A model generated the notes under the pieces. That model was not told where the DNA came from. It saw only the letters and a program-made list of their open reading frames with translations, and did not search any database. A DNA stretch of 64,000 nt. It comes from Candidatus Poribacteria bacterium (GTDB taxonomy: Bacteria > Poribacteria > WGA-4E > WGA-3G). The position numbers and the translations under genes were made by a program. Positions 55,175-64,000 of the stretch are shown one piece after another. The number at the start of each line of letters is the position of its first letter. The first letter of the stretch is position 1. The stretch is from assembly GCA_009841255.1 (NCBI GenBank), contig VXMD01000032.1:179913-243912 (forward strand), read 5' to 3'.

Positions 55175-55787
55175 ATTCTTCTTAGAGGAGCCTTCTGCTG
55201 AGGAAGCATTAAAACACATCTTACCCAAGATTCTTTCCCCCCATGTCACCTATATCTTCCATGTATTTGAAGGAAAGGAGGATATGCTCGAAGAATTACC
55301 AAAACATTTGAAAGGACACCAGTGGATACTTGATGACTGGAGAATCATTGTGCTTATTGATGAAGACCGAGAAGATTGCCACAACCTGAAAGCAGATTTA
55401 GAACAAGCAGCATACGAAGCAGGTTTTGTAACAAAATCCAGCGCGGCTCCAAACGAAGATTTTCAAGTCGTCAATCGGTTGGCAGTTGAAGAATTAGAGG
55501 CTTGGTTTTTTGGGGATGTCGAGGCTTTGCATGCCGCTTATCCAAGAATCCCAAAAACCCTCCAACATCAAAGAAAATACCGGAATCCAGACGCAATCCC
55601 AGGCGGCACCTATGAAGCATTGGAACACTTGCTGAGACAAAAAAACTACTATAAAGGAAGGATCCCCAAACCCATGGTGGCACAGAACATTGCGCGACAC
55701 ATGGAACCGATCCGAAACAGATCGAGAAGTTTTCAGGTGTTTATTGAAGGACTCAAGGCATGCGTAGGGGAAGAATTGTTGGTATAG
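55164..55787 (+). CDS. DUF4276 TOPRIM-like partner of the AAA ATPase
   Basis: The ATG at 55164 lies in the end of the ATPase gene (11-bp overlap), giving 207 residues; an earlier ATG at 55137 adds nine residues. The TOPRIM pattern is visible: Glu in [10 protein letters not shown] (E8/E9) and DED in VLIDEDRED (66-68), then ELEAWFFGD (110-118), the family motif. A paired ATPase plus DUF4276 recalls split OLD/PARIS-type defence pairs, in which the ATPase controls a nuclease. It is inserted between hsdS and hsdR. Confidence 0.83.
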   Translation: MHIKFFLEEPSAEEALKHILPKILSPHVTYIFHVFEGKEDMLEELPKHLKGHQWILDDWRIIVLIDEDREDCHNLKADLEQAAYEAGFVTKSSAAPNEDFQVVNRLAVEELEAWFFGDVEALHAAYPRIPKTLQHQRKYRNPDAIPGGTYEALEHLLRQKNYYKGRIPKPMVAQNIARHMEPIRNRSRSFQVFIEGLKACVGEELLV

Positions 55788-55806
55788 GGAACATTGGGGC
55801 AATAAT

Positions 55807-58800
55807 ATGAATCTCAATACAATTTACGAATCCGATATCGAAGAAACCGCCCTTAAGTGGTTTGCTGATTTGGATTACACCGTTTTACACGGTCCCAATA
55901 TAGCACCAGATACGTCCGATGCTGAACGTTCCAGTTACAAAGAAGTCGTTTTGGAGCGTCGTTTACGAAATGCCGCTGCCCGCCTAAATCCAGAAATACC
56001 CGCCGATGTACAAGAAGAAGCGACCCGAAAAGTGATTCATCCAGATTCTCCCGCGTTGATACAGAACAACCGTGCATTTCATCAGATGTTGGTTGACGGT
56101 ATAGAGGTTGAATATCCCCAACCAGACGGGACGATACGTGGGGAGCGCGTGCGGTTAATCGATTTTGATGCCCCTGAAAACAACAATTGGCTGGCAGTTA
56201 ACCAGTTCACCGTGACAGAAAAAAGCGATCGCCGTCCGGATGTGGTGTTATTTATCAATGGACTCCCATTAGCCGTAATTGAACTCAAAAACCCAACCGA
56301 TGAAAAAGCCACCATCCTAACCGCCTTTCGCCAAATCCAGACCTACAAACAGGAAATTCCTACCTTATTCACCTACAACGAAGCGAGCGTCATTTCCGAT
56401 GGATTAGAGGCTCGTATTGGATCCTTAACCGCTGATACGGAATGGTTTCTACCGTGGCGGACAATCGAAGGGGAAGACGAAGCACCGTCAACCGAAGTAG
56501 AATTAGAAGTATTGATTAAGGGTGCCTTTGAAAAACACCGATTTCTGCGTTATCTCAAACACTTCATCGTTTTTGAAGAAACCGACGGTGGGACGATAGC
56601 GAAAAAAATCGCTGGTTATCACCAATTCCACGCAGTCAAAACAGCAGTTGATACTACTGTCCAAGCCTCGCGTCCGGAAGGAGAACAACAGTGTGGCGTT
56701 GTGTGGCACACACAAGGTTCAGGCAAAAGCTTAACGATGGCGTTTTATGCCGGTAGTATCATCCAGCATCCAGAGATGGAAAACCCAACGCTCGTCGTTA
56801 TCACCGATATGAACGATTTAGATGACCAACTGTTTGGGACCTTCGCCCGATGCCACCAACTGCTGCGACAGAAACCGACCCAAGCACAAAGCAGACGACA
56901 CTTACACGAACTCCTGAAGGTCGCCTCCGGTGGAGTGATTTTTACCACAGTTCAAAAATTCTTTCCTGAAGGTGAGGAAACGCGTTTTCCGCAACTGTCC
57001 GATCGGCGTAACATCGTGCTTATCGCCGACGAAGCGCATCGTAGTCAATACGGCTTTATTGACGGATTTGCCCGCCATATACGGGATGCCCTTCCCAACG
57101 CCTCATTTATCGGTTTTACCGGCACACCGATTGAATTGGCGGATCGCAATACCCTCGCTGTTTTTGGGGATTACATCAGCATTTATGACATCCAACAAGC
57201 AGTTGATGACGGAGCCACCGTTCCAATCTTCTACGAAAGCCGTCTCGCCGAAATTGAACTTGACGAGGATGAAAAGCCTCACATTGATCCAGAATTTGAG
57301 GAAGCGACCGAAACTGAGGAGATAGCAGAAAAAGAAAAACTCAAAACCAAATGGGCACAACTTGAGGCGTTAGTGGGTACAGAAAAACGACTCGGCCTCA
57401 TTGCCGATGACATAATCGCCCACTTTGAAGAACGGTTGGAAACGATAGAGGGTAAGGGGATGATTGTTGGTATGAGCCGGCGTATCTGCGTTGACCTCTA
57501 CAATGCGATTGTCAAACGCCGTCCAGAGTGGCATGACGCCGCTGATAAAAAGGGTGAGATAAAAGTCGTGATGACAGGTTCTGCTTCTGACGATGTATCG
57601 TGGCAGCCGCATATCCGAAAAAAGGCAAGGCGCGAGGACATGGCAGTTCGATTCAAAAATCCCGATGACCCGCTGAAACTGGTTATTGTTCGTGATATGT
57701 GGCTAACTGGATTCGACGCGCCGAGTCTTCACACCATGTATGTAGACAAGCCAATGCGTGGACACGGACTGATGCAGGCGATTGCCCGGGTCAATCGCGT
57801 ATACCGTGACAAACCTGGAGGTTTGATTGTAGATTACATAGGGATTGCCTACCATCTAAAACAGGCATTACAGAATTACACTAAAAGCGGTGGAAAAGGA
57901 AACGCTACCCTTGATAAAGCTGAAGCAGTCGCAGTGATGTTGGAGAAATACGAGATCTGCTGTGGACTCTTTCACCGTTTTGACTGGTCGCCTTGGGTTA
58001 CTGGGAACGCTGAAGATCGAATTAGATTGCTACCGCCAGCACAAGAACATATATTGACCCAGAAGGATGGCAAAGAGCGTTTACTGAAAGTCGTTACTGA
58101 ACTCTCCAAAGCGTTTGCCCTGGTTGTTCCACATAAAAAAACAGCTGAGATTCGCGACGATGTTGCCTTTTTTCAGGCGGTAAGAGGCGTTTTGGCAAAA
58201 CCTTCAACCGCTGAAGAAACACAGACTGAAACGACAGAACAAGCGATTAAGCAGTTGGTATCCAAAGCAGTCGCTTCTGAGGGGGTAGTTGACATTTTTA
58301 CCGCCGCGGGATTGGAGAAGCCTGATGTCTCAATTCTCTCCGATGAATTTCTCGCAGAAGTCCAGGACTTATCCCATAAAAACGTGGCGGTTGAACTTTT
58401 AGAGAAATTGCTTAATGACGAAATTAGAACTCGCTCACAGAAAAATGTTGTACAAGGACGCTCATTTGCGAGTATGCTGGAACGCTCAATTCGCACCTAC
58501 CAGAACCGGACCATTGAAGCAGCACAGGTAATTGAAGTACTCATCGCAATCGCAAAAGAAATGCGTCACGCGCAAGAACGGGGCGATGATTTAGGGCTTT
58601 CAGATGAAGAATTGGCGTTCTATGACGCACTTGAAGTCAATGATAGTGCTGTTGAAGTGTTGGGTGATGAGACGTTACGAACCATCGCGGTTGAACTTGT
58701 AACAACTGTTCGACAAAACGTGAGTATTGATTGGACAATGAAAGAGAGTACCCGGGCGAATATACGAAGGATAGTGAAGCGTATCCTTCGTAGGTACGGC

Positions 58801-58899
58801 TATCCACCTAACAAACAGGAAAAAGCTGCCGAAACCGTCTTGGAACAGGCTACAGTGTTGTGTAAGGACTGGACGATGCTCGAAAATAATCGGTTTTAA
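55807..58899 (+). CDS. hsdR: Type I restriction endonuclease subunit R
   Basis: A 1030-residue restriction and translocation subunit. The N-terminal PD-(D/E)xK nuclease shows [20 protein letters not shown] (about 142). The SF2 motor has HTQGSGKSL (about 302), IADEAHRSQ (about 407) and GFTGTP (about 437), with later [12 protein letters not shown] (motif VI). A long helical C-terminus binds the methyltransferase. It is last in the operon and full length, so the RM system is potentially intact. Confidence 0.95.
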   Translation: MNLNTIYESDIEETALKWFADLDYTVLHGPNIAPDTSDAERSSYKEVVLERRLRNAAARLNPEIPADVQEEATRKVIHPDSPALIQNNRAFHQMLVDGIEVEYPQPDGTIRGERVRLIDFDAPENNNWLAVNQFTVTEKSDRRPDVVLFINGLPLAVIELKNPTDEKATILTAFRQIQTYKQEIPTLFTYNEASVISDGLEARIGSLTADTEWFLPWRTIEGEDEAPSTEVELEVLIKGAFEKHRFLRYLKHFIVFEETDGGTIAKKIAGYHQFHAVKTAVDTTVQASRPEGEQQCGVVWHTQGSGKSLTMAFYAGSIIQHPEMENPTLVVITDMNDLDDQLFGTFARCHQLLRQKPTQAQSRRHLHELLKVASGGVIFTTVQKFFPEGEETRFPQLSDRRNIVLIADEAHRSQYGFIDGFARHIRDALPNASFIGFTGTPIELADRNTLAVFGDYISIYDIQQAVDDGATVPIFYESRLAEIELDEDEKPHIDPEFEEATETEEIAEKEKLKTKWAQLEALVGTEKRLGLIADDIIAHFEERLETIEGKGMIVGMSRRICVDLYNAIVKRRPEWHDAADKKGEIKVVMTGSASDDVSWQPHIRKKARREDMAVRFKNPDDPLKLVIVRDMWLTGFDAPSLHTMYVDKPMRGHGLMQAIARVNRVYRDKPGGLIVDYIGIAYHLKQALQNYTKSGGKGNATLDKAEAVAVMLEKYEICCGLFHRFDWSPWVTGNAEDRIRLLPPAQEHILTQKDGKERLLKVVTELSKAFALVVPHKKTAEIRDDVAFFQAVRGVLAKPSTAEETQTETTEQAIKQLVSKAVASEGVVDIFTAAGLEKPDVSILSDEFLAEVQDLSHKNVAVELLEKLLNDEIRTRSQKNVVQGRSFASMLERSIRTYQNRTIEAAQVIEVLIAIAKEMRHAQERGDDLGLSDEELAFYDALEVNDSAVEVLGDETLRTIAVELVTTVRQNVSIDWTMKESTRANIRRIVKRILRRYGYPPNKQEKAAETVLEQATVLCKDWTMLENNRF

Positions 58900-58943
58900 A
58901 ATCCAAAAGAAGGTTTACTTTGCCTTTGTTTCCAGAAAAATAT

Positions 58944-58972
58944 TTGACAAAATTCCAAAAATCAACTATATT
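58944..58972 (+). promoter_or_regulatory. Near-consensus sigma-70 promoter
   Basis: TTGACA (58944-58949) and TATATT (58967-58972) are 17 bp apart. The predicted start is about 75 nt before the STAS gene. Confidence 0.65.
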
Positions 58973-59055
58973 AATCTACCAAACATTTTTTGCTTAGGGC
59001 ATGAATTTCAATCCTATATCAGGATTATAGCGCAAACAATTAAAAAGGAGAATAG

Positions 59056-59409
59056 ATGTTAGCAGAAATTCGTCAAAGAGAAGGGGTTATTGTTATTCGA
59101 CCCACGGGCCGTATGATTGGTGCGGCAAACGCTGAAATTAGAGAGCAAATTAATGAGGAACTCGAGGAGCATTTTGACTCCCCAAAGGTTATCTTTAACC
59201 TTGAGAATGTTACCCGTATGGATAGTAGCGGCCTCGGCACGTTGGTGTCTGTGAACGTGACGGTCTCCCGTAAAGGCGGGCGGACGGCACTCGTCAACGC
59301 AGGCGCGCATATCCGTAACCTTCTCATCCTCGGACGCTTAATGAGCGTCTTTGAGAACTACAATAGCGAAGAAGAGGGAATCCTCGCCCTAACCGCTGAG
59401 GAAAGCTAA
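59056..59409 (+). CDS. STAS-domain anti-sigma factor antagonist
   Basis: A 117-residue SpoIIAA/RsbV-type protein. The phosphorylation loop RMDSSGLGTLV contains S57-S58, with S58 at the position of the SpoIIAA phosphoserine. The remaining strands (VIVIRPTGRMIG, KVIFNLENV, ALVNAGAHIRNLLIL) are typical. It should bind an anti-sigma kinase to release a sigma factor; the partner is not in the window. AAGGAG precedes the ATG and a near-consensus promoter lies upstream. Confidence 0.9.
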   Translation: MLAEIRQREGVIVIRPTGRMIGAANAEIREQINEELEEHFDSPKVIFNLENVTRMDSSGLGTLVSVNVTVSRKGGRTALVNAGAHIRNLLILGRLMSVFENYNSEEEGILALTAEES

Positions 59410-59454
59410 TCAACAGGGGAAAATATCCCTTTAGTTCCTTCTCTAAACAACTGT

Positions 59455-59479
59455 AGCCATACCTAAAAACCGTATGGCT
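59455..59479. repeat. Stem-loop after STAS gene, possible terminator
   Basis: AGCCATAC (59455-59462) pairs with GTATGGCT (59472-59479) around a 9-nt loop. No T run follows. Confidence 0.35.
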
Positions 59480-59557
59480 CTCGACAAATAGGACGATTGT
59501 CCCTTTCGCTACTTAGGAAAATTTCTGAGAGGAATTAAAATACGAGGAAGGAGATGT

Positions 59558-60712
59558 ATGGCAAATCAGAATCTTCCGACGTTTACCGTTAATGCGGGTT
59601 TTCACAATCGGGATGGGTGCCCTGTTAGTGTTAATGTCAACCATCCCGGCGTGAGCCAACTCCACGATCGTGCCGTTACCTTAACAGAGGCTGCATCTGG
59701 TGATATTATTTCAGCACAGTGTTACGCTGACGAGGACGGTACGACGACCTTAACCTGGATACTCGATGGACTCGCCGCTGGTGAATCGCGGAACTATACC
59801 CTATCGGAAGGAAGTGTTGCTGGCGAAACAGGCGTTCAGCTAAAAGAAGAAGCTGAAACGATAACCGTAACACTCAATGACCGACATTTTACAACATTTC
59901 GCTACGCAAAAGCGCAGTTTCGTCCGTATTTTTTTCCGGTTCTCGGTCCGAACGGACGCGAAGTAACACGCGGTGAAACGAGTGACATCTCGAAGGACCA
60001 CGTCCATCACCGTTCCCTCTACGTCGCCTATGGCGAAGTCAATGATGTTGATTTATGGGGCGAAGGCAGTAATTCTGGAAGGGTCGTGCATGAAAGTTTC
60101 ACACAAAAACAGGGGGGAGCTGTCGTCGGTAGACTTTATACGCAGAACAGTTGGCAGACACAGGCAGAAGAGGTTTTGATGACGGACGTGCAGAATTTCC
60201 GTATCTACAACCTTCCAGAAGATGCCGCAATTGTTGATCTCGATCTCAGTTTTATCGCTTCCGCCGGGGATGTCCATTTCGGAGATACCAAGGAGGGTGG
60301 TATTATCTCAATCCGGGTGCATCCGTCGATGAACGCTTCAGATGGTGGGCAGATAGAGAACGCTTTTGGTGGCGTCAACGAGACAGAAACGTGGGGTAAG
60401 CGGGCGAACTGGTGCGATTATTCCGGGGTTGTCGATGGAACCCCTGTTGGGATTGCTGTGTTCGATCATCTCGTCAATCCACGCTATCCGACGTATTGGC
60501 ATGTCCGCAATTACGGGCTAATGGGAAGCAATATATTCGGAGGTGGCACTTTTGAAAGCGATCCTTCTAAAGATGGTTCCTATACCCTCAAAGAAGGTGA
60601 AGAGATGCACTTTCGGTTCCGCGTCCTTATCCACGCCGGCGATGCAAAGGTCGGAAAGGTCGCACAGAAATATCACGATTTTATCAACCCACCCGTCGTT
60701 GAGGTATCCTAA
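59558..60712 (+). CDS. DUF6807 (PmoA-like) protein
   Basis: A 384-residue beta-rich protein. The block DHVHHRSLYVAYGEVNDVDLW near residue 150, split as DHVHHRSLYVAYG and NDVDLW, and later FSYYWHVRNYG-like YWHVRNYGLMGSN match DUF6807 proteins (historically named after PmoA). They occur in planctomycete and Poribacteria-type genomes beside Gfo/Idh/MocA genes, with unknown catalysis. The His-rich block could bind metal. AAGGAG precedes the ATG. It lies upstream of such an oxidoreductase gene here too. Confidence 0.8.
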   Translation: MANQNLPTFTVNAGFHNRDGCPVSVNVNHPGVSQLHDRAVTLTEAASGDIISAQCYADEDGTTTLTWILDGLAAGESRNYTLSEGSVAGETGVQLKEEAETITVTLNDRHFTTFRYAKAQFRPYFFPVLGPNGREVTRGETSDISKDHVHHRSLYVAYGEVNDVDLWGEGSNSGRVVHESFTQKQGGAVVGRLYTQNSWQTQAEEVLMTDVQNFRIYNLPEDAAIVDLDLSFIASAGDVHFGDTKEGGIISIRVHPSMNASDGGQIENAFGGVNETETWGKRANWCDYSGVVDGTPVGIAVFDHLVNPRYPTYWHVRNYGLMGSNIFGGGTFESDPSKDGSYTLKEGEEMHFRFRVLIHAGDAKVGKVAQKYHDFINPPVVEVS

Positions 60713-60825
60713 GCGCGAACGTATACGAAGATGGCTGTCAGCCGTCAGCGATCAGTCGTCAACAAAAAGGCTTTCTTGCTGACTACCGATAGTCATTTTG
60801 GTATTATACCAAAGGAGATTTGTAA

Positions 60826-61896
60826 ATGCCGATTCCCACTATTCATGTCGGATGCACCCATTTCGCGCACGGACGCCTACAAGCGCAAATCAATTCAAAA
60901 GGTCTTAATCCCGTTGCCTGTGTGGACATTAACCTCCCCGCTGCTCGGGAAGCCGTCGCAAGCTTAGAAGGGGATGTCCCCGACTATCTTGCTGATCGTA
61001 TCTATACGACGATAACCGAGGCGAAAGAGAAACACGACGCACAAGCATGTCTTATCTATGCCTCAACAACCGTTCACGCCAAGTTAATTGTTGAAAGTCT
61101 GAACCTCGGCATGCATACCCTCTGTGTCAAACCCATCGCAACAACGCAGGCAGAATTCCACGACATTATACGTGCACATAAAGCGAACCCTAACTTGATG
61201 CTCGTCCAAGGGCAAAATAAGCGGTGGAACCCTGCCGCTGCGAAGATGCGGGAGTGGCTTCAGGAAGATGGTGGCATCGGTGAGATGTTAGCGGGAGAGT
61301 GTCGCTTCTGGATCCGCCAAAATTTATACACAGGTCCAGATTCCCGGCAACCCGATGCCTATGTCGATGGGCTTTTCTTCCACGCCGGCACGAGTCACCA
61401 ACTCGATCAACTTGTCGCCGCGAAGGGGATCCCGAAATATGTTACCGCTCATGTCCATAATCGGCGAGACCCAGACCTTGGACAGATTGAAGCTTGGGGA
61501 ACCGCTGGTGGCAACGCCCTCATGGAGTATGCCAACGGCGCGCCTTTCTCCTACGCAGGAACGCGCGCAGCGCATGCCACTCCGTTCGGGTGGAGTGGGC
61601 ACTGGACATTCCACGGCGAGGACGGAGACCTCCGCCGGGATGCGGGACACCTGCAACTCTTCCGACTCGGCAAAACCATCGAAGATGTATCCCTCCAAGA
61701 TTTGCACGCCGGTCTCATAGAAGACGACCGCCTCCAATTCGATGCGTTTGCACAGGCGATCGCCAACGGAACGGATCGGGACTGGATGCAGGACACAACG
61801 CTCGGTACCTGGGTACTCATGGAAGCATGCAACGAGTCCGCTCGAACCCACGAAAAAGTTGATGTTGAAGTGTTCGCCAAGAAGATGCTCGCTTAG
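60826..61896 (+). CDS. Gfo/Idh/MocA family oxidoreductase
   Basis: A 356-residue protein with a Rossmann-type N-terminal half, VACVDINLPAAREAV, and CVKPIAT near residue 106 where most members have EKP. A His-containing FFHAGTSHQLDQ block lies near residue 186. Members act on sugars, inositols and glycosides. AAAGGAG precedes the ATG. Together with DUF6807 upstream it may form a carbohydrate-handling unit. Confidence 0.86.
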   Translation: MPIPTIHVGCTHFAHGRLQAQINSKGLNPVACVDINLPAAREAVASLEGDVPDYLADRIYTTITEAKEKHDAQACLIYASTTVHAKLIVESLNLGMHTLCVKPIATTQAEFHDIIRAHKANPNLMLVQGQNKRWNPAAAKMREWLQEDGGIGEMLAGECRFWIRQNLYTGPDSRQPDAYVDGLFFHAGTSHQLDQLVAAKGIPKYVTAHVHNRRDPDLGQIEAWGTAGGNALMEYANGAPFSYAGTRAAHATPFGWSGHWTFHGEDGDLRRDAGHLQLFRLGKTIEDVSLQDLHAGLIEDDRLQFDAFAQAIANGTDRDWMQDTTLGTWVLMEACNESARTHEKVDVEVFAKKMLA

Positions 61897-62008
61897 TGGA
61901 AGAAAAAATCGAAATGTATCTGTTTCCGATTCGATAGAGAACGCAGCCCGTAACATAGTGGAGGGCGGCTCTTGAGCGAAAATCTTCAAAGTACGAACCA
62001 CGTCGTTT

Positions 62009-62049
62009 AACCGCAAGGAAACATTAAAAAACCGCAAGGAAACATTAAA
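62009..62049 (+). repeat. 21-bp tandem duplication carrying a ribosome-site leader
   Basis: The unit AACCGCAAGGAAACATTAAA occurs at 62009-62028 and again at 62030-62049, directly before the GGT-like ATG at 62052. Each copy contains AAGGAAA, so one of two ribosome sites could be used. Confidence 0.6.
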
Positions 62050-62051
62050 GA

Positions 62052-63689
62052 ATGGAATCTCCACACGGTATTACTGCTTCAGCGTTTCGTCCCTCCATAA
62101 TAGGAAGAAACGGCATGGTTACATCTGGACACGCCCTCGCCTCACAAGCCGGCATTCAGACGATGATGACAGGTGGCAACGCCGTTGATGCGGCGATTGC
62201 AACCGCCGTAGCACTCGGTATGGTTGAACCTGCTGGCTCCGGACTCGGCGGCGACGGCTTCATTCTCATCTATTGGGCAGAAACCGGGAAAGTCGAGGCG
62301 GTGAATGGCACCGGACCCGCACCGCGTGCCGCCACCCGGGAAACCTACCTCAAGGATGGCGGGATCCCGATGAAAGGCATACGGAGTGTTTCAGTGCCCG
62401 GGATCGTTGACGCATGGCTTCTCGCGCATGAACGCTACGGGGCGCTCAAATTAGAAGACGTTTTCGCACCAGCAATCTCGCTCTGCGAAGAAGGCGCTCC
62501 GGTGAGTCATAAACTCGCCAACGGTCTTAAAGGCGAGAACGCCCGCTTCGCTGCCGAACCAGACAGTCGTGCTATTTTTACAAACGAGGGGGTCCCCATC
62601 GGTTCAGGTCAGTTCCTATCGAATCCCAATCTTGGGGCGACACTCCGAAAGATTGCGAAACACGGAAGAGACGTATTCTACAAAGGTGAAATTGCGAAAG
62701 CCATCGGTGAATTCAGTCGTGCCTACGACGGACTCTTGACAGCCGAGGATCTCGCGAACTACCACGCACACTGGGCTGAGCCAATACATGTCAACTACCG
62801 CGGATACGAAGTCTATGAGATGCCCCCTAACTCAAGCGGGCATATCTTGCTTCAAGAATTGAACATGGTTGAGTTATTCGATTTGCAAAGTTTGGGATGC
62901 AATACCGCCGAAAGTGTGCATCTGATGGTTGAGGCGAAAAAACTCGCCTTCGCGGATCGGGAACAATATATGGCGGACCCAGAGTGGGTAGACGTTCCGA
63001 TAGAAGGCATGCTCTCCAAATCCTACGCTGCTGAACGCGCCGAACGGATTAACTTAGAGAAGGCGGCTTTTGATGTCCCCGCCGGCGGTCCAGAGGCACA
63101 CGAAGATACAACCTGTTTCTGCACCGCAGATCGCGCCGGAAATCTTGTTTGTATCCTGCAGAGTATCCAGTCAGGGTTCGGTTCCAGTCTCGTAGCCGGT
63201 GACACGGGTGTTCTCTTGAACAATCGCATGACCTATTGGCATTTGGAAGAGGGACACCCCAACTGTTTAATGCCCGGCAAACGCGTCCGCCACACCATGA
63301 ACCCCGTCATTGTTACAAAGGACGGTCAACCGTTCATCGCATGTGGTACCCCTGGCGCAGATACACAAGTCCAAACGAATCTACAACTCGTTACCCACAT
63401 GATTGATTTCGGGATGACTCCGCAGGAAGCGGTCTCTGCACCGCGCTGGCGGAGTTTGCAGAATCCGATGGAATCCACGATTCCGCATACCTGTTCCAAT
63501 GACCTTCAGTTAGAAACCCGATTCCCCTCCGATACGCAAGCAGGTTTAGCAGAAAGAGGACATGAACTCCAACGCGTTGGTGATTGGGGCGGTCCCGGAA
63601 GCGCGCAAGCCATCATGGTGCATCCTGAATCCGGCGCGCTCATCGGCGGTTCAGATCCGAGAACAGATGGGTACGCCGTTACTTTCTAG
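62052..63689 (+). CDS. Gamma-glutamyltransferase-family Ntn hydrolase
   Basis: A 545-residue GGT-fold protein. The cleavage and nucleophile region reads HEDTTCFCTADRAGN, with the Thr kept but TTC in place of the usual TTH. The substrate loop reads CGTPGADT instead of GSPGGS, and the region equivalent to NNQMDD reads NNRMTY. Binding of a gamma-glutamyl group is therefore doubtful, and it may be a related acylase. No signal peptide is seen. It is related to the gene at 23634. The leader is duplicated (62009-62049). Confidence 0.87.
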   Translation: MESPHGITASAFRPSIIGRNGMVTSGHALASQAGIQTMMTGGNAVDAAIATAVALGMVEPAGSGLGGDGFILIYWAETGKVEAVNGTGPAPRAATRETYLKDGGIPMKGIRSVSVPGIVDAWLLAHERYGALKLEDVFAPAISLCEEGAPVSHKLANGLKGENARFAAEPDSRAIFTNEGVPIGSGQFLSNPNLGATLRKIAKHGRDVFYKGEIAKAIGEFSRAYDGLLTAEDLANYHAHWAEPIHVNYRGYEVYEMPPNSSGHILLQELNMVELFDLQSLGCNTAESVHLMVEAKKLAFADREQYMADPEWVDVPIEGMLSKSYAAERAERINLEKAAFDVPAGGPEAHEDTTCFCTADRAGNLVCILQSIQSGFGSSLVAGDTGVLLNNRMTYWHLEEGHPNCLMPGKRVRHTMNPVIVTKDGQPFIACGTPGADTQVQTNLQLVTHMIDFGMTPQEAVSAPRWRSLQNPMESTIPHTCSNDLQLETRFPSDTQAGLAERGHELQRVGDWGGPGSAQAIMVHPESGALIGGSDPRTDGYAVTF

Positions 63690-63720
63690 TCTACTCTTGG
63701 AAAGTTCGTAAAAGAGAGTT

Positions 63721-64000
63721 AGAAAAATGTCCGCAAAAACGTAAACGCAAACAACGTACCGCGCTGGTTCTATGCGAAGGGACATCAAACATGAAACCAC
63801 GCTTAGCACTCCGCAAGGTAACTTAAAAAGGGGATTAGAAAAATGTCCGCGAAAACATAAGCGCAAACAACGTGCCGCGCTGGCTCTATGCGAAGGGACA
63901 TCAAACATGAAACCACGCTTAGCACTCCGCAAGGTAACTTAAAAAGGGGATTAGAAAAATGTCCGCGAAAACATAAGCGCAAACAACGTGCCGCGCTGGC
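63721..64000. repeat. 116-bp tandem repeat, about 2.4 copies, continuing beyond the window
   Basis: Units begin at 63721, 63837 and 63953, each starting AGAAAAATGTCCGC. The second and third copies are almost identical, and the first differs at several bases. Each holds a CCGCAAGGTAACTTAAAAAG leader-like sequence, then ATG-TCC-GC and, four codons later, a stop (MSAKT). No longer gene is credible here: the period is not a multiple of three, and open frames cross copies in different frames. The downstream end is not seen. Confidence 0.75.

Noticed and set aside
63651..63932. 93-residue minus-strand frame across the 116-bp repeats
   Set aside because: The repeat period is not a multiple of three, so the frame reads different copies in different phases, and it has no recognisable domain.

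Overview
The window (about 50% GC, 64 kb) is dense bacterial chromosome. The best guess for its source is an uncultivated marine or sponge-associated Candidatus Poribacteria relative. Planctomycete-like bacteria are the main alternative. The guess rests on gene content: paralogous phytanoyl-CoA dioxygenases, sulfatases without signal peptides, Gfo/Idh/MocA oxidoreductases, a DUF1549/DUF1553 plus DUF1501 pair, DUF4432, DUF6807, DUF362 and two gamma-glutamyltransferase-like genes. Many short palindromic repeats lie between genes. No rRNA, tRNA or CRISPR array was seen.

Layout. 1-6 kb: sugar and carbonyl metabolism (hydroxyisobutyrate-type dehydrogenase, GH32 glycosidase, Gfo/Idh/MocA oxidoreductase, two MDR dehydrogenases). 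6-10 kb: two PhyH dioxygenases and a sulfatase, with a decayed PIN toxin fused to an antitoxin-like tail. 10-12 kb: Nudix hydrolase and a DUF234-type ATPase. 12-21.5 kb: DUF1549/DUF1553 cytochrome protein and DUF1501 protein split by a PIN-RHH toxin-antitoxin-like pair, then a serine hydrolase, an MDR protein and a conserved hypothetical. 21.5-28.7 kb: small membrane protein, oxidoreductase, glutaredoxin-like protein, GGT-like protein, Nudix, BMP-type lipoprotein, DUF4234 and DUF2752 membrane proteins, YCF48-like lipoprotein. 28.7-31.8 kb: BadF-type amino sugar kinase plus MurQ (cell-wall recycling) and a DUF362 protein. 32-36.5 kb: S1/P1-like zinc enzyme, SBP56/methanethiol oxidase, a membrane protein, LnuA/ANT(2'')-like nucleotidyltransferase, HD protein. 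36.7-48 kb: DUF4432, a large lipoprotein, a porin gene cut by one stop codon next to a BCCT transporter, accA, DUF711, bicupin, sulfatase. 48.4-58.9 kb: composite defence locus. 59-64 kb: STAS protein, DUF6807, Gfo/Idh/MocA, GGT-like protein and a 116-bp tandem repeat running off the window edge.

The most notable region is the type I restriction-modification operon at 48.4-58.9 kb. Between hsdM and hsdR lie an AlbA_2/GHKL ATPase protein, a HEPN (HepT-like) protein, a protein joining a complete MntA-like nucleotidyltransferase domain to a two-TRD HsdS specificity subunit, and an AAA ATPase with a DUF4276 TOPRIM-like partner. All seven genes are co-directional, and most overlap or abut. The DNA-specificity subunit thus appears wired to a HEPN/MNT toxin-antitoxin module. 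A MITE-like inverted-repeat element sits between this operon and a candidate promoter.

All functions are inferred by reading protein motifs; no database search was run.
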